DNA of 64,000 bases, taken from JAYFNU01 sp964458545 (lineage in GTDB: Bacteria; Bacillota; Clostridia; Oscillospirales; Ruminococcaceae). The notes below the pieces were generated by a model, which was not told where the DNA came from, made no database searches, and worked only from the letters and a program-made list of their open reading frames with translations. The translations under genes were made by a program, and so were the position numbers. The DNA lies in NCBI GenBank assembly GCA_964458545.1, contig CAYWJF010000001.1, positions 1 to 64,000 of the forward strand. Reading direction: 5' to 3'. This document shows positions 17,285-25,088 of the stretch, piece after piece. Each line of letters begins with the position of its first letter. Position 1 is the stretch's first letter.

Positions 17285-17572
17285 TTATCTTACCGCCTCT
17301 TTCATTCCGTAGATACAACCGCTTCCGCAGTCGGCACAGCAGCCGCACTTCTCCTCGGCTATCTCTATGTTCCCCGCGTCCGCCTTTCTTATAGAAAGCT
17401 CGTAACCCCTAAGGCACAGTTCCAGCGGGTCGCCGAACGGCGCCATCTTTCTAACCATTATCTTCGTGTTCGGGGTAAGCCCCATATCAAGAAGACGCCT
17501 GCGAAGCGCGCCCTCGCCGTTCACCTTGACTATTCTCGCCGTTCTGCCTATCTTAAGCCTGTCTAACGTCAT
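17285..17572 (-). CDS. feoA: FeoA with cysteine-rich C-terminal extension
   Basis: A 95-aa protein: an SH3-like FeoA domain (about 1-72, with LLDMGLTPNTKI and the P-x-G-DPLELCLRGYELSIRK core) that assists FeoB, plus a short tail with CGCCADCGSGC. The open frame begins upstream at 17590, but its extra six codons are the ribosome site GGAGGTGG, so ATG 17572 is the start. Such cysteine runs usually occur in a separate small FeoB-associated protein; here they are fused to FeoA. The tail could bind iron or a cluster, which is inference. Confidence 0.93.
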   Translation of the reverse strand: MTLDRLKIGRTARIVKVNGEGALRRRLLDMGLTPNTKIMVRKMAPFGDPLELCLRGYELSIRKADAGNIEIAEEKCGCCADCGSGCIYGMKEAVR

Positions 17573-17620
17573 ACATCCACCTCCGAACATTATATGCGGT
17601 AATTCTCAAGGATATCTTTT

Positions 17621-17640
17621 GAGTTAGCCTTTGCTAACTC
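17621..17640. promoter_or_regulatory. Palindrome 1 of the feo-dtxR intergenic region
   Basis: GAGTTAGC (17621-17628), CTTT, GCTAACTC (17633-17640): perfect 8-4-8 inverted repeat in the feoA leader. Core GTTAGC-N4-GCTAAC is shared with palindrome 2. Confidence 0.75.
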
Positions 17641-17678
17641 GTTAGTCAAAAATTTAGGGGCGCTTTGAGGCACCCTAA

Positions 17679-17696
17679 AGTTAGCTGTTGCTAACT
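17679..17696. promoter_or_regulatory. Palindrome 2, on the feoAB transcription start
   Basis: AGTTAGC (17679-17685), TGTT, GCTAACT (17690-17696). It sits just downstream of the feoA -10, the classic place for a repressor. It shares the GTTAGC-N4-GCTAAC core with palindrome 1; the DtxR-family gene next door is the likely binder. Confidence 0.78.
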
Positions 17697-17702
17697 ATCA
17701 TT

Positions 17703-17731
17703 ATAATATACCCTAACCGAAATATTGTCAA
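17703..17731 (-). promoter_or_regulatory. feoAB promoter
   Basis: On the minus strand TTGACA (17731-17726), 17-bp spacer, TATTAT (17708-17703): near-consensus sigma-A promoter followed at once by palindrome 2. Confidence 0.85.
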
Positions 17732-17738
17732 GCGTTGA

Positions 17739-17767
17739 TTGAATTGCAAAGCTAATTCTGTTATACT
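17739..17767 (+). promoter_or_regulatory. Promoter of the DtxR-family gene
   Basis: TTGAAT (17739-17744), 17-bp spacer, TATACT (17762-17767). It is back-to-back with the feoAB promoter, with only seven bases between the two -35 elements. Confidence 0.75.
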
Positions 17768-17801
17768 TGTTTCAATCTATTAACGGATAGGGGTTTTCTT
17801 T

Positions 17802-18161
17802 GTGAATGTTTATGAATCGGCTGAAAACTACCTTGAAACAATATATGTGCTGAGTAAACGCGGTGACTTTGTGCGCTCGGTGGACGTGGCGGGCGAGCTC
17901 GGTTTTTCTAAGCCAAGCGTCAGCCGTGCTATGAAGCTGCTTCGCGAGGACGGCTGTATACTCTTTGAGGACAACGGGCATATTACCCTCACCGAAAAGG
18001 GCGAGAAACGTGCCGTGGCGGTCTATAAGCGGCACACGGTATTGACCGATTTTCTTGTGTCTCTCGGCGTAGACGCAAAGGTTGCCGCCGACGACGCTTG
18101 CAGAATTGAGCACGTTATCAGCGAGGCAAGCTTTGAGGCGATTGAAAAAAGAATGAAATAG
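17802..18161 (+). CDS. DtxR-family metal-dependent regulator (short form)
   Basis: A 119-aa regulator with the DtxR winged helix (ENYLETIYVL, then VAGELGFSKPSVSRAM) and dimerisation/metal-binding helices (DDACRIEHVIS), but no C-terminal SH3-like domain. The start is GTG at 17802 with AGGGG upstream. Of the DtxR ligands, the Cys, Glu and His of CRIEH are kept, while the Met10 position is Asn and two ancillary ligands appear to be Thr and Ala. It is divergent from feoAB, so it likely senses Fe(II) or Mn(II) and represses feo through the GTTAGC palindromes. Manganese as the true signal cannot be excluded. Confidence 0.88.
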   Translation: MNVYESAENYLETIYVLSKRGDFVRSVDVAGELGFSKPSVSRAMKLLREDGCILFEDNGHITLTEKGEKRAVAVYKRHTVLTDFLVSLGVDAKVAADDACRIEHVISEASFEAIEKRMK

Positions 18162-18179
18162 CGTAAGCTTTGACAATGG

Positions 18180-18221
18180 CGTCGGCGGACGGGGTATTTC
18201 TACCCTTTCCCCGACGTTTTT
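18180..18221 (+). terminator. Terminator after the DtxR-family gene
   Basis: CGTCGG (18180-18185) pairs with CCGACG (18211-18216), with GGG/CCC pairing inside, followed by five T. Confidence 0.75.
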
Positions 18222-18277
18222 ATTATATTCACGTCTTCTTCGGCATAGCATTAAAAAGAAAGCTTACGGAGGAGAAT

Positions 18278-19036
18278 ATGTATATTACCTTTAACATTAA
18301 ACCTATAAAGGCGGCTTTAGCTATAGCCGTTATTGCTTTGCTCTTTGCGCTCCCCTACCTTACCCGAGGGGTGCCCACCGCCGCCACGCCCACGGCTGCA
18401 CCCGCAAAGACGGTGTATCTCACCTTCGACGACGGTCCGAGCAGATATACCGAGGAGGTTTTGGCGGTTCTCGACAAATACGACGTTAAGGCGACCTTCT
18501 TCGTTACGGGACAGAACGAGGATTACTTACCTTTTATAGGCGAAGCGCATGAGCGCGGACACCTGATTGCCCTTCACACCTATTCCCATAGCTTTAAGGA
18601 GATATACTCGAGCCGCGAGGCGTTTTGGGGCGACATAGGAAAGCTTCAAGAGGTCATCGTTACCCAGACGGGTAGCGAAAGCAATATGCTTCGCTTCGCG
18701 GGCGGCAGCTCTAATACGATATGCAGACGCTACGCCGGCGGGAAGCTTATGCGCGAGCTTGTGGAGGACTGTGAGCAAAGGGGTATTAGCTACCACGACT
18801 GGAACATAGACACTAAAGACGCGGTAAGCGGAACGCTTTCAGCCGACACCCTCGCCTCGCGTATAGTAAAGGGCGTAAAGAACAAAGAACCCGCTGTGGT
18901 TCTTATGCACGACGGCACCATGGCGGCTTCCGCCGCGGACGCGCTCGATATCGCTATACCACAGCTTCTTGATATGGGCTGTGACTTCGCGCGGCTCGAC
19001 GAGATTACCGCCGCCGTTCACCATACAATGCCGTAG
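18278..19036 (+). CDS. Polysaccharide deacetylase (NodB/PgdA family)
   Basis: A 252-aa protein with a signal-anchor helix (about 9-29) and an extracellular NodB domain. Motif 1 is TFDDGPS, motif 2 HTYSH (metal histidines) and motif 3 RFAGGSSN, close to the usual R-F-P-G-G-S; a late LMHDG carries the final catalytic His. The start is ATG 18278 after GGAGGAG; the longer open frame upstream is not used. It probably de-N-acetylates peptidoglycan or another wall glycan, which would protect from lysozyme. It is preceded by the dtxR terminator and is probably a single gene. Confidence 0.9.
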   Translation: MYITFNIKPIKAALAIAVIALLFALPYLTRGVPTAATPTAAPAKTVYLTFDDGPSRYTEEVLAVLDKYDVKATFFVTGQNEDYLPFIGEAHERGHLIALHTYSHSFKEIYSSREAFWGDIGKLQEVIVTQTGSESNMLRFAGGSSNTICRRYAGGKLMRELVEDCEQRGISYHDWNIDTKDAVSGTLSADTLASRIVKGVKNKEPAVVLMHDGTMAASAADALDIAIPQLLDMGCDFARLDEITAAVHHTMP

Positions 19037-19045
19037 CCGTTCGGA

Positions 19046-19074
19046 TTGATTTTTGGTATTTAATAGAGTATAAT
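19046..19074 (+). promoter_or_regulatory. Promoter of the DUF5685-glmS gene group
   Basis: TTGATT (19046-19051), 17-bp spacer, TATAAT (19069-19074). Confidence 0.75.
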
Positions 19075-19103
19075 TTAAAAGTTATTTGTAAGGGGGCGGC
19101 GCG

Positions 19104-19982
19104 TTGTTTGGATACGTTTTTCCCAAAAAGAGCGAATTAAGAATACGCGAATTCGCGGAGTACCGCGCCGTTTACTGTGCGCTGTGCGAGGCTCTTCGCT
19201 CCTACGGCTTCGGCGCAAAGGCGTTTCTAAACTATGACTTCACCTTCGCGGCTATGCTCTTCATCTCGCTTTCGGGCGAAAAGCCCTTCTTCTGCGAAAG
19301 GCGCTGCAACACTAATCCCTTTAAGAAGGTTGGCTGCATTGAGGAGAACGAGGCGCTTCGCTACTCCGCGGCGGCGCTTATCATTACCAGCAGATACAAG
19401 CTTTACGACGACCTGTCTGACGAGAACCTTTTTCGCAAAATTGCCGCCGCCGTTATTATTTTCTTCACAAAAGGCGCGTATAATAAGGCAAAGCTTAATT
19501 GTCCTGAGTTTGACAGCTTTATTTCCGAAAGAATGGGCGAGCAAGCGGCACTCGAAAAAGACAATTGCGATAGCATAGACCGCGCAAGCGACCCCACGGC
19601 GAAAGGGCTTTCTTTCTTTTTTTTAAATGGAGTAACAGACGAAAAACTCCGAGAGCCACTAAAGCGGTTCGGTTACCTTCTCGGGCGGTTTGTGTATTTC
19701 GCGGACGCGCTTGACGACCTTGAGGGCGATATAAAGAAAAAACGATATAATCCATTTATACTAAAATATAAGTTAACAAAAAGCACCTCGGACGCGGAGT
19801 TTAAAGCCGCGAAGGATAATATACGCGCGCAGCTAAGGCTGTGCGAGGCGGAAGCGGAAAAGCCCTACGACGTGCTGCCGCTGACGGTGTACAAGCCTAT
19901 ACTCGATAATATCGTATATCTCGGGCTTATACACACCGCCGAGAAAACGGCAAAGGAACGAAAAAAGGAGAAGAAGGCATGA
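19104..19982 (+). CDS. DUF5685 family protein
   Basis: A 292-aa protein beginning MFGYVFPKKSELRIREFAEY and with an early YRAVYCALCEAL block, which identifies the DUF5685 family. The start is TTG 19104 after a G-rich ribosome site. Helix-rich, with conserved Cys pairs (CALC, then FCERRC), Asp-rich DALDDLEGD (about 213-221) and a Lys-rich tail. The acidic DD-x-x-D segment resembles metal-binding helices of all-alpha enzymes such as prenyl synthases, but that is only a resemblance. No function is established. It overlaps the J-like gene by four bases, and this pairing recurs in Clostridia. Confidence 0.8.
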   Translation: MFGYVFPKKSELRIREFAEYRAVYCALCEALRSYGFGAKAFLNYDFTFAAMLFISLSGEKPFFCERRCNTNPFKKVGCIEENEALRYSAAALIITSRYKLYDDLSDENLFRKIAAAVIIFFTKGAYNKAKLNCPEFDSFISERMGEQAALEKDNCDSIDRASDPTAKGLSFFFLNGVTDEKLREPLKRFGYLLGRFVYFADALDDLEGDIKKKRYNPFILKYKLTKSTSDAEFKAAKDNIRAQLRLCEAEAEKPYDVLPLTVYKPILDNIVYLGLIHTAEKTAKERKKEKKA

Positions 19983-20623
19983 ACAACCCCTACACCACCT
20001 TAGGCGTATCGGAAGGCGCGAACGACGAGGAGATAAAGAAGGCGTACCGCGACAAAATTGTTGAATACAGCTCTGAGGAGTATCAAGACGAGCCTAACGC
20101 TTCGCTCGCCGCAAAAATGCTGAACGAATACAATGCCGCCTACGACGAGATAATGGCGCGCAGACGCACGGGTGCGTCCGCTAACACGCAAAGCACTAAC
20201 AGCGCGGGCGACAGCCGTTTCGCGGATATAAGAACCCTTATTAGAAACGGGGATATAGGCGGCGCCGAGCAGAAGCTGCTATCCTTTTCGGCAGGACAAA
20301 GGAACGCCGAATGGAACTTCCTTATGGCGTGCGTAATGCGCGAGAAAGGGTGGCTGGACGAGGCTTGCACCTATGCCTCAAACGCCTCCTCGCTTGAACC
20401 GTCAAACACCGAATACAAGATGCTTTACGACCAGCTTATGAACGGGCTTGGTAATAAAAACAGCTACCCCGATTTTTCAAAGGGACAGCAGCGTACGGCG
20501 AACGGCCCGACCTACGCGAACACCACAAGCGGCGGCTGCTGTGACGGCGACGACTGCGGCAACCTCTGCCAATGTCTGTGTATGTATTCCATCTGCCAAA
20601 GCTGCTGCTGTAACGGCAACTAA
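19979..20623 (+). CDS. J-domain-like protein lacking the HPD motif, cysteine-rich tail
   Basis: A 214-aa protein. Residues 1-60 follow the J-domain pattern (NPYTTLGVSEGANDEEIKKA, later AAYDEIMARR), but where helices II and III should be joined by His-Pro-Asp, the sequence reads VEYSSEEYQDE. Without HPD it should not stimulate DnaK ATPase. Residues 75-160 contain a TPR-like helical pair (GDIGGAEQKLL... EWNFLMACVMREKGW). The last 30 residues are rich in Cys (GGCCDGDDCGNLCQCLC and CQSCCC) and could bind zinc. It is coupled to DUF5685, suggesting one complex. Function unknown. Confidence 0.8.
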   Translation: MNNPYTTLGVSEGANDEEIKKAYRDKIVEYSSEEYQDEPNASLAAKMLNEYNAAYDEIMARRRTGASANTQSTNSAGDSRFADIRTLIRNGDIGGAEQKLLSFSAGQRNAEWNFLMACVMREKGWLDEACTYASNASSLEPSNTEYKMLYDQLMNGLGNKNSYPDFSKGQQRTANGPTYANTTSGGCCDGDDCGNLCQCLCMYSICQSCCCNGN

Positions 20624-20628
20624 GCGAT

Positions 20629-21171
20629 ATGAGAAAAAACTCGACCTTTCGCGTCGCGCTCGGCGGAGTTGTTACCGCCGCCGCTATCGCGTTAATGTTT
20701 TTAGGCTCTATAATCCCCTTCGCAACCTTCGCCTCGCCCGCTATCGCGGGCTTTTGCGTTTTGTACTTCTGCTTAGAGTTTAATAAGCCCACGGCGCTCG
20801 CAGTTTACTTCTCTATTTCGGCGCTCGCGCTTCTGCTTGTTCCCGATAAAGAGCAGGCGCTGCTTTTTACCTGCGTCTTCGGCTTTTACCCTATAATAAA
20901 GCAGCTTATCGAGGCGAAAACAAAAAAGCCCCTTAGCGTAGCGCTTAAGTTCCTTGTTTTTAACGCTTCGGTTTTCTTGCTTTACTATGCGGTTGTTCGT
21001 TTATTCTCGCTCGATATCATTATGAACGAGATGCAAGGCTATTCTATTTGGATGCTTGCGGCTATGCTCGTTATGGGCAACGTTGCCTTTTATTTCTACG
21101 ATATACTTTTAACGCGGGTTTCGTTTTTGTATTTTGCAAAAATACGCCTGCGGCTAACACACGGAAGGTAG
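20629..21171 (+). CDS. Conserved membrane protein of unknown function
   Basis: A 180-aa protein with about five membrane helices (around 10-28, 32-50, 55-72, 102-124 and 135-157). The first half (VALGGVVTAAAIALMFLGS, PFATFASPAIAG) has the look of substrate-binding ECF transporter S components, but I could not match it to a known S-component family. It starts five bases after the J-like gene and ends 13 bp before glmS, so it is probably part of the same transcript. Function not assigned. Confidence 0.7.
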   Translation: MRKNSTFRVALGGVVTAAAIALMFLGSIIPFATFASPAIAGFCVLYFCLEFNKPTALAVYFSISALALLLVPDKEQALLFTCVFGFYPIIKQLIEAKTKKPLSVALKFLVFNASVFLLYYAVVRLFSLDIIMNEMQGYSIWMLAAMLVMGNVAFYFYDILLTRVSFLYFAKIRLRLTHGR

Positions 21172-21184
21172 GAGATTTCTTTTT

Positions 21185-23008
21185 ATGTGCGGAATTGTTG
21201 GTTTCAGCGGAAGCCGTCCGAGCGTTCCGATACTGCTCGACGGACTAAAAAAGCTTGAGTACCGCGGTTATGACTCGGCGGGAATAGCCGTTATCGACGG
21301 TGGAGAAATTGAGGTCGTTAAGGCGAAGGGTCGCCTTTCCAATCTTAAGCAGAAGCTTGAGAGCATGAAAAGCTTCGAGGGCAGCACCTGCGGAATAGGT
21401 CACACCCGCTGGGCGACCCACGGAGAGCCGAGCGACGTTAACTCCCATCCCCACTCAAGCTCGCGCGTTTCCATTGTGCATAACGGCATTATTGAGAACT
21501 ACTCTGAGCTTAAGGAATTTCTCACGGGACAGGGCTACGAGTTTATGTCGGAAACCGATACCGAGGTCGCGGTAAAGCTGCTCGACTATAACTACAAGGG
21601 CGACCCCGTAAAGGCGATAAGCGAAACGATAAAGCAGCTTCGCGGCTACTATGCTCTCGCAATTCTCTTTAAGGATTTTCCCGACAAAATTTTCGCGGTG
21701 CGCCGCGAAAGCCCGCTTATCGTCGGCTTCGGCACCGGCGAAAACTTTGTCGCCTCCGACGTGCCCGCTATACTTCGCTATACAAAAAACTACTGCTTGC
21801 TTGAAACAGACGAGATAGCTACTATCTCCCCGACAAAGGTTACGGTAGTTGACCGCTACGGAAGACCTGTGGAAAAGGAAATCCTTGTGGCTGACTGGGA
21901 TATTGAAAGTGCCGAAAAGGGCGGTTATCCCCACTTTATGCTTAAAGAAATCTGCGAGCAGCCCACGGCGCTTCGCAACACCGTTATGCCCCGCGTAAAG
22001 GACGGCGCGCCATATTTCTTTAAAGAGGATATTCCTGACGGACTGTTTAAAAACGCGAATACAGTTCATATTATCGCCTGCGGCACGGCAATGCACGCGG
22101 GAATAGTCGGAAAATACGCGATTGAACAGCTCGCAAAGGTTCCCGTAACGGTAAATATCGCGTCTGAATTCAGATACTCAAACCCGATACTTCAAAAGAA
22201 CGACGTTGTTGTTGTTATCTCACAGTCGGGCGAAACGCTGGATACTATCGCCGCTATGCGCCTTGCGAAGAGCATGGGCTGCCCGATAATAGCGATAGTA
22301 AACGTAGTAGGCTCAACTATCGCGCGCGAGGCGGATATGGTGCTTTATACATGGGCGGGTCCTGAAATAGCCGTAGCCTCAACAAAGGCGTATACCGTTC
22401 AGCTCGCGCTGCTCTATTTAATTGCTATTAAGCTCGCCGCGCAGAAGCAGCAGATTTCCTCGGCTGATGAAATTGCGCTTACCTCAAGCCTTCTCGCTTT
22501 GCCCCAAACGGTGGAGAAGATGCTTGTGGATACCGACGAGATAAAGAAGATAGCCAGCCGCTATATGAACGCCGAAAACGCCTTCTTTATAGGGCGCTCG
22601 CTCGACAACGCGGTTTCCGTCGAGGGCTCTCTAAAGCTTAAGGAGATATCCTACATACACAGCGAGGCATACGCGGCGGGCGAGCTTAAGCACGGAACCA
22701 TCTCGCTTATCGTGGACGGCGTGGCGGTCATAGCCGTAGCTACCCAGAAGCGGGTGCTCGAAAAGATGTTCAGTAACATTAAAGAGGTTAAAACCCGTGG
22801 CGCAAGGGTGCTTCTGATAACGCAGGAGGACAGCGTAGTTCCAGCAGGCATTGCGGACGACATAATTACAATACCCGTCGTTCCCGAGTTCTTCGCGCCG
22901 CTCGTCGCCATACTGCCGCTACAGCTTTTCGCTTACTATATGTCGGTGCTTCGCGGCTGCGACGTGGACAAGCCCCGCAACCTCGCAAAATCCGTAACAG
23001 TTGAATAA
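21185..23008 (+). CDS. glmS: Glucosamine-6-phosphate synthase GlmS
   Basis: A 607-aa enzyme making glucosamine 6-phosphate from fructose 6-phosphate and glutamine, the entry to peptidoglycan amino sugars. The N-terminal glutaminase starts MCGIVGFSG with nucleophile Cys2 exposed after Met removal; two SIS sugar isomerase domains follow (SQSGETLDT around 350, and RSLDNAVSVEGSLKLKE), and the end is PRNLAKSVTVE. Length is standard. The spacer upstream is only 13 bp, so there is no room for a glmS ribozyme at this locus. It closes the DUF5685 group and is followed by a strong terminator. Confidence 0.97.
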   Translation: MCGIVGFSGSRPSVPILLDGLKKLEYRGYDSAGIAVIDGGEIEVVKAKGRLSNLKQKLESMKSFEGSTCGIGHTRWATHGEPSDVNSHPHSSSRVSIVHNGIIENYSELKEFLTGQGYEFMSETDTEVAVKLLDYNYKGDPVKAISETIKQLRGYYALAILFKDFPDKIFAVRRESPLIVGFGTGENFVASDVPAILRYTKNYCLLETDEIATISPTKVTVVDRYGRPVEKEILVADWDIESAEKGGYPHFMLKEICEQPTALRNTVMPRVKDGAPYFFKEDIPDGLFKNANTVHIIACGTAMHAGIVGKYAIEQLAKVPVTVNIASEFRYSNPILQKNDVVVVISQSGETLDTIAAMRLAKSMGCPIIAIVNVVGSTIAREADMVLYTWAGPEIAVASTKAYTVQLALLYLIAIKLAAQKQQISSADEIALTSSLLALPQTVEKMLVDTDEIKKIASRYMNAENAFFIGRSLDNAVSVEGSLKLKEISYIHSEAYAAGELKHGTISLIVDGVAVIAVATQKRVLEKMFSNIKEVKTRGARVLLITQEDSVVPAGIADDIITIPVVPEFFAPLVAILPLQLFAYYMSVLRGCDVDKPRNLAKSVTVE

Positions 23009-23020
23009 TATAAATACAAA

Positions 23021-23054
23021 AAAACGCCCGAACCTGTGTTCGGGCGTTTTTGTT
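23021..23054. terminator. Bidirectional terminator between glmS and potD
   Basis: AAAACGCCCGAA (23021-23032), loop CCTGTG, TTCGGGCGTTTT (23039-23050): perfect 12-bp stem with A/T flanks on both sides. Confidence 0.92.
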
Positions 23055-23058
23055 GTTT

Positions 23059-24258
23059 TTAATACGGCTTGTTCTTTTTCTTTGCGCGAATAACAAGTAT
23101 AGCAACGGCGCCTATAAGCGCAAGTCCGAGGATAATAGGTATCGCGTAGCTCGGTCCGCTGTCGTGGCTTAGCACCGCGGTCCAGTAGCCGTCAATAAGC
23201 ACGTTTGTATCGTCGGGCAACACCTTAAATACCTCGGTGTTGGCAAGTACCGATTCGTCGGGGTAGGCTATCGCTCTTGTCTCGTCGTCGAGGTCAAGCA
23301 TATCGTACGCTTCGGGTATCGGTGTGGAGTAACCGATAAACTCCGCGTTCGCGGCGGAAATTTCGGGCTCACACATAAAGTTAATGAACATCTCTGCGGC
23401 GTCCTTGTTGGGCGTGCCCTTCGGAATTACCATGGCGTCCACAAAGTAGTTTGTTCCCTCTTTCGGAACTACATAAGCAAGGTCGGGGTTCTCGCCCATC
23501 ATTGTGATAGCGTCTCCCGCGTAGTAGGGAGCGATTGCCGCCTCGCCACCCTCCATCTTATTAAATATCTCGTCCATAACGTAGGCTTGAACGAGGTCCT
23601 TTTGCTTCGCAAGCTCCTTGTAGGCTTCCTCAAGCTCCTTTTCGTCGGTAGTGTTAAGGGAATAGCCTAAACGCTGAAGAGCGATACCGAAGGCGTCGCG
23701 GGAGTTGCTGAACATAAGGATATTGCCCGAATACTGCGCGTCCCAAAGCGCGTCCCAAGAATCTATCGTGCCGTTTACCATTGTGGTGTTATAGATTAAG
23801 CCCACCACGCCCCACATATAAGGCACGGAATATTCGTTGTTCACGTCATACTCAAGTCCCGTGTAAAGCTCGTCGATAAGCTCGAAGTTAGGAATATTAT
23901 TGAAGTTAAGTTTCTCAAGCATACCCTCGTTCGCCATACGGGCTATCATATAATCCGACGGGATAATTACGTCGTACTGTGCGCCACCGCTCTTGATTTT
24001 GGCGTACATCTCCTCGTTTGAGGCGAAGGTGGTGTAATGAACGGTAATACCCGTTAATTCCTCGAATTCCTTGATTATCTCGCGGGAATCGTCCGAGCCG
24101 TCCGAGATATACTCGCCCCAATTGTAAACGTTAAGGGTAAGACCGTCGTCTGCGAAACGCCCGTAATTGTATGTCGTGTCAAATGCAAAAACCGAAGCGG
24201 CGCTCGCGGCGACAAGAAGGAGACAAAGGGCAAGGCAAACAATTCTTTTCATTTTCAT
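23059..24258 (-). CDS. potD: Spermidine/putrescine-binding protein PotD with C-terminal membrane anchor
   Basis: A 399-aa type-1 polyamine-binding protein. It has a signal peptide (about 1-25) with no lipobox Cys, then a binding domain opening with LNVYNWGEYIS and containing IIPSDYMI, PYMWGVVG and PYYAGDA blocks typical of PotD/PotF. After the domain ends (about 365) comes a hydrophobic helix (PIILGLALIGAVAILVIRA) followed by Lys-rich residues. Gram-positive binding proteins are usually held by an N-terminal lipid; this one seems to be tethered by the C-terminal helix. It is the last gene of potABCD, two bases after potC. Confidence 0.93.
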   Translation of the reverse strand: MKMKRIVCLALCLLLVAASAASVFAFDTTYNYGRFADDGLTLNVYNWGEYISDGSDDSREIIKEFEELTGITVHYTTFASNEEMYAKIKSGGAQYDVIIPSDYMIARMANEGMLEKLNFNNIPNFELIDELYTGLEYDVNNEYSVPYMWGVVGLIYNTTMVNGTIDSWDALWDAQYSGNILMFSNSRDAFGIALQRLGYSLNTTDEKELEEAYKELAKQKDLVQAYVMDEIFNKMEGGEAAIAPYYAGDAITMMGENPDLAYVVPKEGTNYFVDAMVIPKGTPNKDAAEMFINFMCEPEISAANAEFIGYSTPIPEAYDMLDLDDETRAIAYPDESVLANTEVFKVLPDDTNVLIDGYWTAVLSHDSGPSYAIPIILGLALIGAVAILVIRAKKKNKPY

Positions 24259-24260
24259 TT

Positions 24261-25088
24261 TTATACTCTCTTTTCCTTTTCTAATTTATTTTCGTGTTTT
24301 ATCTCTTTTAGGTTCGTAATTAGTAGAAGCGTAAGAATTATTACGAAAAGCAGGGTGGAAAGCGCGTTTATCTCGGGGCTAACCTTTCGCCGCGTCATAG
24401 AATATATCGCGATAGGCAGCGTCTGCGCCGTGCCCGAGGTAAAGTAGCTTATTACGAAGTCGTCTATCGAGTAGGTCAGCGCCATAAGGAAGCCCGAAAG
24501 TATGCCGGGCATTATCTCGGGAATTACGACCTTGAAGAAGGCTTGGTACTTGTTGCAGCCGAGGTCGAGCGCCGCCTCGTAAACGTGCTTATCCATCTGC
24601 CGAAGCTTTGGGCTTACGGAAAGAATTACATACGGCAGATTAAAGGTGATATGAGCTATTATCAGCGTTCCCGCTCCGAGCTCGAACTCCGCGCCGACAT
24701 TAGCAAGCACCGTCCTAAAGACCACGAACAGAAGAAGCATTGAAACGCCCGTCACTATTTCGGGGTTCATTATAGGTATATAGGTCGCGTTCATAACCGC
24801 GAAGCGTGGCCACTTTCTCATTGAGGAGATGCCCACCGCCGCCGCCGTGCCGAGAATTGTAGCAACCACGGAGGAGATAGCGGCGATAATAAGCGTTAAC
24901 AGAAACGCTTGAAGAATCATCTCGTTTTGGAAAAGCTCCTTATACCACTTAAGGGTAAAGCCCGTGAAGACGTTGCGGCTTTTCGACTCGTTAAAGGAGA
25001 AAACCACAAGCACCACGATAGGCAGATACAAAAAGGCGAACATTACGCCAGAATAAATTTTTGAGGAGAGCGAGGGCTTCGTCATCAT
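24261..25088 (-). CDS. potC: Spermidine/putrescine ABC transporter permease PotC
   Basis: A 275-aa permease with six membrane helices and the EAA loop (EAALDLGCNKYQAFFKVVIPEI) that docks on PotA. The first helix follows a short basic head, and the extracytoplasmic part between helices 1 and 2 includes FTLKWYKELF, seen in PotC proteins. It overlaps potB by four bases. Together with PotB it forms the channel for polyamine import. Confidence 0.95.
   Translation of the reverse strand: MMTKPSLSSKIYSGVMFAFLYLPIVVLVVFSFNESKSRNVFTGFTLKWYKELFQNEMILQAFLLTLIIAAISSVVATILGTAAAVGISSMRKWPRFAVMNATYIPIMNPEIVTGVSMLLLFVVFRTVLANVGAEFELGAGTLIIAHITFNLPYVILSVSPKLRQMDKHVYEAALDLGCNKYQAFFKVVIPEIMPGILSGFLMALTYSIDDFVISYFTSGTAQTLPIAIYSMTRRKVSPEINALSTLLFVIILTLLLITNLKEIKHENKLEKEKRV

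Noticed and set aside
18170..18198. Promoter from TTGACA at 18170
   Set aside because: No -10-like sequence at 16-18 bp; the stretch is the dtxR terminator.
21172..21184. glmS ribozyme
   Set aside because: Only 13 bp separate glmS from the preceding gene; no ribozyme core is present.
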